Below, in pieces: positions 41,557-45,486 of a stretch of 45,486 nucleotides of DNA; positions within the stretch are counted from its first letter, which is position 1; each line of letters starts with the position of its first letter. Under the pieces are notes generated by a model. It worked only from the letters and a program-made list of their open reading frames with translations. It was not told where the DNA came from and made no database searches. The translations under genes were made by a program, and so were the position numbers. Origin of the DNA: Bacteroidales bacterium UBA1219 (lineage in GTDB: Bacteria > Bacteroidota > Bacteroidia > Bacteroidales > P3); contig DBXF01000065.1 in assembly GCA_002309295.1 (NCBI GenBank), positions 1-45,486 of the forward strand. The letters are read 5' to 3'.

Positions 41557-42033
41557 ATGAAAAACGCCTTCGCGATAATGCTGATGATGTGTGCGGCAAT
41601 GGCCGTAGCCTCGGCGCAAGGCAAGTCCGACAACGAGCGTAACGACACTCTTTTCATGATTTGCTACGACAGCAATTGTATCTACATCATGAACAGCGAC
41701 GTTGTAGCTTTCGAGCATGTCTGCCCGGACGACGAAAAATATTACATAGGCTACAGAACGTCGCTTCCCGAACAAGACATTTACCGTTTGACCACAGAAA
41801 AAGCCATTCAGTTGGGCGAAATCAAAGTTACTACAGGGCATTTCGTCAGTCTTTTCGAGAAAACCAAATCGGGAACATGGGAGCCAATCCATGTCCAGCA
41901 CCCTTGGTCCAGCGTTATCCCCTCAGGCCCTATGCGCATGTTGCCTCTTTTAATCGACGAGGGAGACATTGAAAACGGTTCGCATTTCAGCAGAATCATC
42001 CACAACATACATTTTATACTCATCTACATCTAA
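41557..42033 (+). CDS. Small exported protein of unknown function
   Basis: The 158-aa protein has a signal peptide ending VASAQG (near 21). The mature part has three cysteines near its start and a hydrophobic C-terminal end (HNIHFILIYI). No domain is recognised. It stands 80 nt after the previous gene; a weak CGG/CCG hairpin in between may end the preceding transcript. Confidence 0.7.
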   Translation: MKNAFAIMLMMCAAMAVASAQGKSDNERNDTLFMICYDSNCIYIMNSDVVAFEHVCPDDEKYYIGYRTSLPEQDIYRLTTEKAIQLGEIKVTTGHFVSLFEKTKSGTWEPIHVQHPWSSVIPSGPMRMLPLLIDEGDIENGSHFSRIIHNIHFILIYI

Positions 42034-42077
42034 AAAAACTTTAGGCAACGCAGCTCTCCATTAGCCTTTATAAGAAA

Positions 42078-42104
42078 CAAAAAAAGGATGCGGAAACCGC
42101 ATCC
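42078..42104 (-). terminator. Intrinsic terminator of the S46 peptidase gene
   Basis: On the minus strand GGATGCGG, loop TTT and CCGCATCC form an 8-bp stem followed by seven T (42085-42079). It lies about 40 nt past the S46 peptidase stop, beyond a repeat tract. Confidence 0.85.
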
Positions 42105-42107
42105 CTA

Positions 42108-42146
42108 AATTATTCATTACTAACTGCTAATTAGTAATTATTCATC
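42108..42146. repeat. Degenerate repeat tract (AATTATTCATTACTAACT type) abutting a stop codon
   Basis: AATTATTCATTACTAACTGC, TAATTAGTAATTATTCATC: units of about 7-8 nt again, running into the TGA stop of the S46 peptidase gene (42145-42147, minus strand). Confidence 0.6.
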
Positions 42147-44295
42147 AGTCTTTCACGATGTCGATTTCGTCGATGAGGTTTTTGGCACCGGCAAATTTGT
42201 CGATGATAAAGAGCATGTAACGCACGTCGAGGTTGATGCAGCGCTGCATGTTCTCCTCAAAGTCGATGTCGCCCGACATTGCTTCGCTGTTGCCGTCGAA
42301 GGCGAGGCCGATGAGGTGGCCTTTGGAGTTCATCACAGGCGAGCCGGAGTTGCCGCCGGTGATGTCGTTGTTGGTGATGAAGCAAACGGGGAGTTCGCCT
42401 TTCTCATTGGCATAACGGCCGAACTCGCCTGCATAGAATAGGGTTTTCAGACGTTCGGGAACGTTGAACTCGGGGTTGGTGGGGTCTTCTTTCTCGATAA
42501 CGCCCTTGAGGGTGGTGTAGTGGTTGTAGTGAACGCCGTCCTTGGGGTCGTATGCCAGCACGTTGCCGTAGGTGCAACGGATGGTGGAGTTGGCGTCGGG
42601 AGCCAGCGGCTTGTCGCCGTTCATCTGCATAATGCCGTCAACAAACAGACGTTTGCCTTTGGCCAGGTCGGGAGCAGCGGCGTTGGCTTTCAAAGCCACT
42701 TCGCGGTAAGCGTTGTACGACTGCAAACCTGCAATGTACATCGGGTCTTTCTCGAGTTTCTTCATATCGGGTTTTTCAAGGAATTTGTTGAATTTGTCGG
42801 CGTTGGCAAAAACAGATTTCTTCATAGCGTCGGCGGCGTATTTCTCGAAGTTGCCTTTGTATTTCTTGGCGGCCTCTTTCAGGAATTCGGGGCAGTACTG
42901 CTCTTCGATGTTTTTGTAAACATATTCGAACATGGCTGCGATGGTCTTCTCTTCGGTGGCTTGGTCGTAGTCCTTGTAGAACTCGACGGCCTCGGCTTTC
43001 AGTTTGTCAATCACTTGAGCGTTGCCTTCGGCGGCCTTAACGCCAAGTCCCAGCTGGAAGGCTTGGAAAGGCAGGTCGGGACCCTGCAGCAGGCCTTCGG
43101 CCAGATAGGTGCGTGCGGCCATGTAGGGTTTGCGGGCGTTGTAGCCGTCCTCGATATATTTGAGGGCGTTCTGGTATTCGCCACCTTTGTATTTGGCCCA
43201 TTCGGTGTACTGTTTTTCGATGTCTTTTTTCACACCCATGGTGTTGAGGGCCTTGAGGGCTTTGTTCTGCTCGTAGCTGTATTTCCAGTAGTTGGAGCAG
43301 CTGGCGTATTTCGACGAGTATTTGATGCGGATGGCCTGGTCGGAAGCCATGGCAGCGCGCCAAACGTTGATTTTAACTGTGCGGATCTCGTAGCGCAGTT
43401 TGTTGGTGATGTTCATTGTCTCTTCCAAACCGTAGGAGGTGAGGAAACGGTCGGTGGTGCCGGGGAAGCCCATAATCATGGCAAAGTCGTTCTGTTCCAC
43501 GCCTTTGATGCTGACGGGCAGGTGGTGTTTGGGTTTCAGAGGCACGTTGTCCTTGGAGTAAGCGGCGGGCGAGCCGTCGGGGGCGGTGTAGATACGCAGC
43601 AGCGAGAAGTCGGCGGTATGGCGGGGCCACATCCAGTTGTCGGTGTCGCCGCCGAATTTGCCCATCGACGAGGGGGGAGCGCCAACCAGACGCACGTCCT
43701 TGTAAATAACATGCACGAACATGATGAACTGGTTGCCGTTGAACATGCTTTTCACCTTGGCTTCGTAGTAGGTGCCTTCCACGGCGGCCTTCTCGAGTTC
43801 GGCGGATTTCTCAGCGATGGCACTGTTGCGTTCGGCCTCGCTCATGTCGTCTTTCAGGACGCTTTTTATCTGCGGAGTCACGTCCTCGATACGAATAAGT
43901 ATGGAGGCTGTGGTGCCGGGGTTGGGCAGTTCCTGATCCATGGAGTAAGCCCAGAAACCGTCGCGCAGGTAGTCGTGTTCCACGGTGGAGTGAGCCTGAA
44001 TAACGCCATAGCCGCAGTGGTGGTTGGTGCTTAACAAACCTTTGTCGGAGATAATCTCAGCGGTGCAGAAATGCCAGAACGACTGACCTTCGTTGCCCAA
44101 ACCGACGATGGCGTCCTTGATACAGCTCTGGTTGACATTGTAGATGTCCTCCGGAGTGAGTTTGAAACCTTTTTTCTGCATATCGGCATAGTTTTTGCCC
44201 AATAGCGAGAGTAACCACATGCCTTCGTCGGCACGCATTGTTGTGGGGAGAAGCATAGCCAGTCCCAACACAAGAGCTAAAAATCTCAATTTCAT
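42145..44295 (-). CDS. S46-family dipeptidyl-peptidase (DPP7-type)
   Basis: The 716-aa protein has a signal peptide (ending MRA, near 22) followed by the conserved mature start DEGMW. Catalytic residues: His in STNHHCGYG (about 93), Asp in PRHTADFSL and Ser650 in GGNSGSPV. The residue 18 positions after the Ser is Gly668. In P. gingivalis the equivalent residue is Gly in DPP7 (hydrophobic P1) and Arg in DPP11 (acidic P1), so a DPP7-like preference is expected. These periplasmic enzymes cleave dipeptides from oligopeptides in asaccharolytic or protein-using Bacteroidota. It is probably transcribed with the 56-aa gene upstream. Confidence 0.94.
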   Translation of the reverse strand: MKLRFLALVLGLAMLLPTTMRADEGMWLLSLLGKNYADMQKKGFKLTPEDIYNVNQSCIKDAIVGLGNEGQSFWHFCTAEIISDKGLLSTNHHCGYGVIQAHSTVEHDYLRDGFWAYSMDQELPNPGTTASILIRIEDVTPQIKSVLKDDMSEAERNSAIAEKSAELEKAAVEGTYYEAKVKSMFNGNQFIMFVHVIYKDVRLVGAPPSSMGKFGGDTDNWMWPRHTADFSLLRIYTAPDGSPAAYSKDNVPLKPKHHLPVSIKGVEQNDFAMIMGFPGTTDRFLTSYGLEETMNITNKLRYEIRTVKINVWRAAMASDQAIRIKYSSKYASCSNYWKYSYEQNKALKALNTMGVKKDIEKQYTEWAKYKGGEYQNALKYIEDGYNARKPYMAARTYLAEGLLQGPDLPFQAFQLGLGVKAAEGNAQVIDKLKAEAVEFYKDYDQATEEKTIAAMFEYVYKNIEEQYCPEFLKEAAKKYKGNFEKYAADAMKKSVFANADKFNKFLEKPDMKKLEKDPMYIAGLQSYNAYREVALKANAAAPDLAKGKRLFVDGIMQMNGDKPLAPDANSTIRCTYGNVLAYDPKDGVHYNHYTTLKGVIEKEDPTNPEFNVPERLKTLFYAGEFGRYANEKGELPVCFITNNDITGGNSGSPVMNSKGHLIGLAFDGNSEAMSGDIDFEENMQRCINLDVRYMLFIIDKFAGAKNLIDEIDIVKD

Positions 44296-44358
44296 TGCGA
44301 TAAGTGTTTTTATTGTTAGTCCTAATTATTTAATTTTCTCGGTGTAAAAATTTGCAAA

Positions 44359-44529
44359 TCAATAGTTTCCGGCGTTTTCGTACTGGCGTTGCTCCTCTTC
44401 GAGCGACCACAGGCAGAAGTCGGCCTGACGTATCATATAGTTGTATGCCTCCATTTTGGTGGGCAGGTCGCTGATGTTGGAGACTTCCTGCACCAGACTG
44501 TCGATTTTTTCTTTGATGGCTGCGTCCAT
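44359..44529 (-). CDS. Short helical protein, 56 aa, unknown function
   Basis: ATG at 44529 to TGA at 44361-44359 gives 56 aa (starts MDAAIKEKIDSLVQEV, ends ENAGNY). The sequence is amphipathic, acidic and free of low complexity, with GC-rich third positions like neighbouring real genes. It has a good -7 box 47 nt upstream. No family is recognised. It precedes the S46 peptidase gene by 63 nt on the same strand. Confidence 0.72.
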   Translation of the reverse strand: MDAAIKEKIDSLVQEVSNISDLPTKMEAYNYMIRQADFCLWSLEEEQRQYENAGNY

Positions 44530-44575
44530 AATTTAGAAGTGTTTTTTCTTTACAAAAATGATTCAAAACGATGTG

Positions 44576-44583
44576 CAAAGATA
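44576..44583 (-). promoter_or_regulatory. -7 box of the 56-aa gene (and possibly the S46 peptidase)
   Basis: TATCTTTG on the minus strand matches TAnnTTTG. TTTG at 44610-44607 could be a -33 box with a long (23-nt) spacer. Confidence 0.55.
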
Positions 44584-44715
44584 CGTTTTTTTTGTCAGAA
44601 AACCGCCAAAAGAAAAAAAGTTATAAAATCGACTTTTAGAGGTATTTGTAAGTCAAATGGTTACAATGCTGTAAAAAAATTTGAAAAAAAATTTTTTTCT
44701 ATCAACAAAATATAG

Positions 44716-44723
44716 TACCTTTG
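44716..44723 (+). promoter_or_regulatory. -7 box of the glutamate dehydrogenase gene
   Basis: TACCTTTG matches TAnnTTTG, 47 nt ahead of the ATG at 44771. The upstream 20-35 nt is a poly-A/poly-T stretch without a standard TTTG at the right spacing. Confidence 0.6.
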
Positions 44724-44770
44724 CAACACGAATTAAAAACTAATATTTTAAATTTAAAATTCAAAATATC

Positions 44771-45486
44771 ATGAATGTACAAAACATTATGACCAACCTG
44801 GAAGCCAAGCATCCGGGTGAAAGCGAATACTTGCAAGCAGTTCGCGAAGTGCTCGAATCCATCGAAGAAGTTTACAACAAACACCCCGAATTCGAGAAAG
44901 CAAAAATCGTTGAACGTATGGTAGAACCCGACCGTATCTTCACTTTCCGTGTAACCTGGGTTGACGACAAAGGCGAAGTTCAGACAAACCTCGGCTACCG
45001 CGTGCAATACAACGCCGCTCTTGGTGCATACAAAGGCGGTCTGCGTTTCCACCCGAAGGTGAACGTTTCGATGCTGAAATTCTTAGGTTTCGAACAGATA
45101 TTCAAAAACAGCCTGACCATGCTGCCTCTCGGCGGTGGTAAAGGTGGTGCTGATTTCGATCCCACCGGAAAATCCGATGCTGAAATCATGCGTTTCTGCC
45201 AAGCTTTCGTTTACGAACTCTGGCGTAACATCGGACCCGACCAAGACAGCCCCGCTGGCGACGTTGGAGTTGGCGGACGTGAAATCGGTTACATGTACGG
45301 TATGTACAAGAAACTGGCTCGCGAACACAGCACCGGCGCTCTGACAGGTAAGAGCTACGGCTGGGGTGGTTCCCTCATCCGTCCCGAAGCTACCGGTTTC
45401 GGCGCTATCTACTACGTAGAACGTATGGTTAAAGAAAAAGGCGACAAGATGGAAGGCAAACGTATCGCCCTCTCCGGCTTCGGTAA
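44771..45486 (+). CDS. gdhA: Glutamate dehydrogenase, N-terminal part (runs off the window)
   Basis: 238 codons are visible, open to the window end. The start MNVQNIMTNLEAKHPGESEY and the segments YKGGLRFHP, MLPLGGGKGGADFDP, RNIGPDQDSPAGDVGVGGRE and SLIRPEATGFGA are diagnostic for hexameric NADP-type glutamate dehydrogenases, with catalytic Lys in GGGKGG. The last visible residues (ALSGFG) begin the dinucleotide-binding GXGNV loop. It interconverts 2-oxoglutarate plus ammonium with glutamate in the cytoplasm. The codon use is that of a highly expressed gene. Confidence 0.96.
   Translation, partial: MNVQNIMTNLEAKHPGESEYLQAVREVLESIEEVYNKHPEFEKAKIVERMVEPDRIFTFRVTWVDDKGEVQTNLGYRVQYNAALGAYKGGLRFHPKVNVSMLKFLGFEQIFKNSLTMLPLGGGKGGADFDPTGKSDAEIMRFCQAFVYELWRNIGPDQDSPAGDVGVGGREIGYMYGMYKKLAREHSTGALTGKSYGWGGSLIRPEATGFGAIYYVERMVKEKGDKMEGKRIALSGFG

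Noticed and set aside
42520..44034. 504-codon plus-strand open frame
   Set aside because: It is antisense to the S46 peptidase, whose catalytic residues and signal peptide are intact.

Overview
The window looks like a chromosomal segment of a Bacteroidota bacterium, most likely a Bacteroidales-type anaerobe. Three things point there. Promoters match the Bacteroidota consensus (TTTG, about 19-20 nt, then TAnnTTTG) in front of many genes. Start codons mostly lack Shine-Dalgarno sequences. The gene families are typical of the phylum: an S46 dipeptidyl-peptidase, DUF3857/transglutaminase proteins, an arginase-fold 'formimidoylglutamase', a two-component-regulator propeller, DUF4230 proteins, an ExbB-ExbD-ExbD operon and many small lipoproteins.

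Layout: 1-160 holds the 5' part of a tRNA-Tyr and a full tRNA-Thr on the minus strand. 472-2631 is a minus-strand operon of an intact lipoprotein thioredoxin, a paralogue that has lost the nucleophilic cysteine, a DEDDy exonuclease and a lipoprotein. A tRNA-Cys and a cdd/radical-SAM pair follow. 4465-10905 is an AT-richer accessory island with its own promoter. It encodes a small methyltransferase-like protein, a 1316-aa protein that reads as GIY-YIG nuclease + SF2 helicase + N6-adenine methyltransferase, a small unknown protein and a RhuM-family protein. It looks like a multi-activity restriction or defence system and is the most interesting part of the window. A GT-C glycosyltransferase with TPRs and ribosomal protein L31 (type B) follow.

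14154-21834 is a tightly packed eight-gene run: response regulator, histidine kinase, polyprenyl synthase, then five exported proteins, the first and last of which carry a YARHG domain. 22063-24525 is an ExbB/ExbD energy-transducing operon, followed by a TrmN6-like methyltransferase. 25529-29499 (minus) encodes envelope proteins including a complete seven-blade propeller. 29500-30402 is a long gene-free stretch with dispersed repeats, a 33-nt tandem repeat, a REP-like palindrome and a strongly structured RNA candidate. That RNA lies ahead of an unknown three-gene unit (a long helical protein and two DUF4230 proteins).

33170-36693 (minus) is a pair of DUF3857 exported proteins, one with an intact and one with a decayed transglutaminase site. 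36889-42033 carries the arginase-like protein, a CtpA-type S41 protease, an O-antigen-ligase-like membrane protein and a small secreted protein. The right end has the S46 peptidase, a 56-aa protein and the start of a glutamate dehydrogenase that runs off the window. All functional statements rest on reading motifs by eye; no database search was run.
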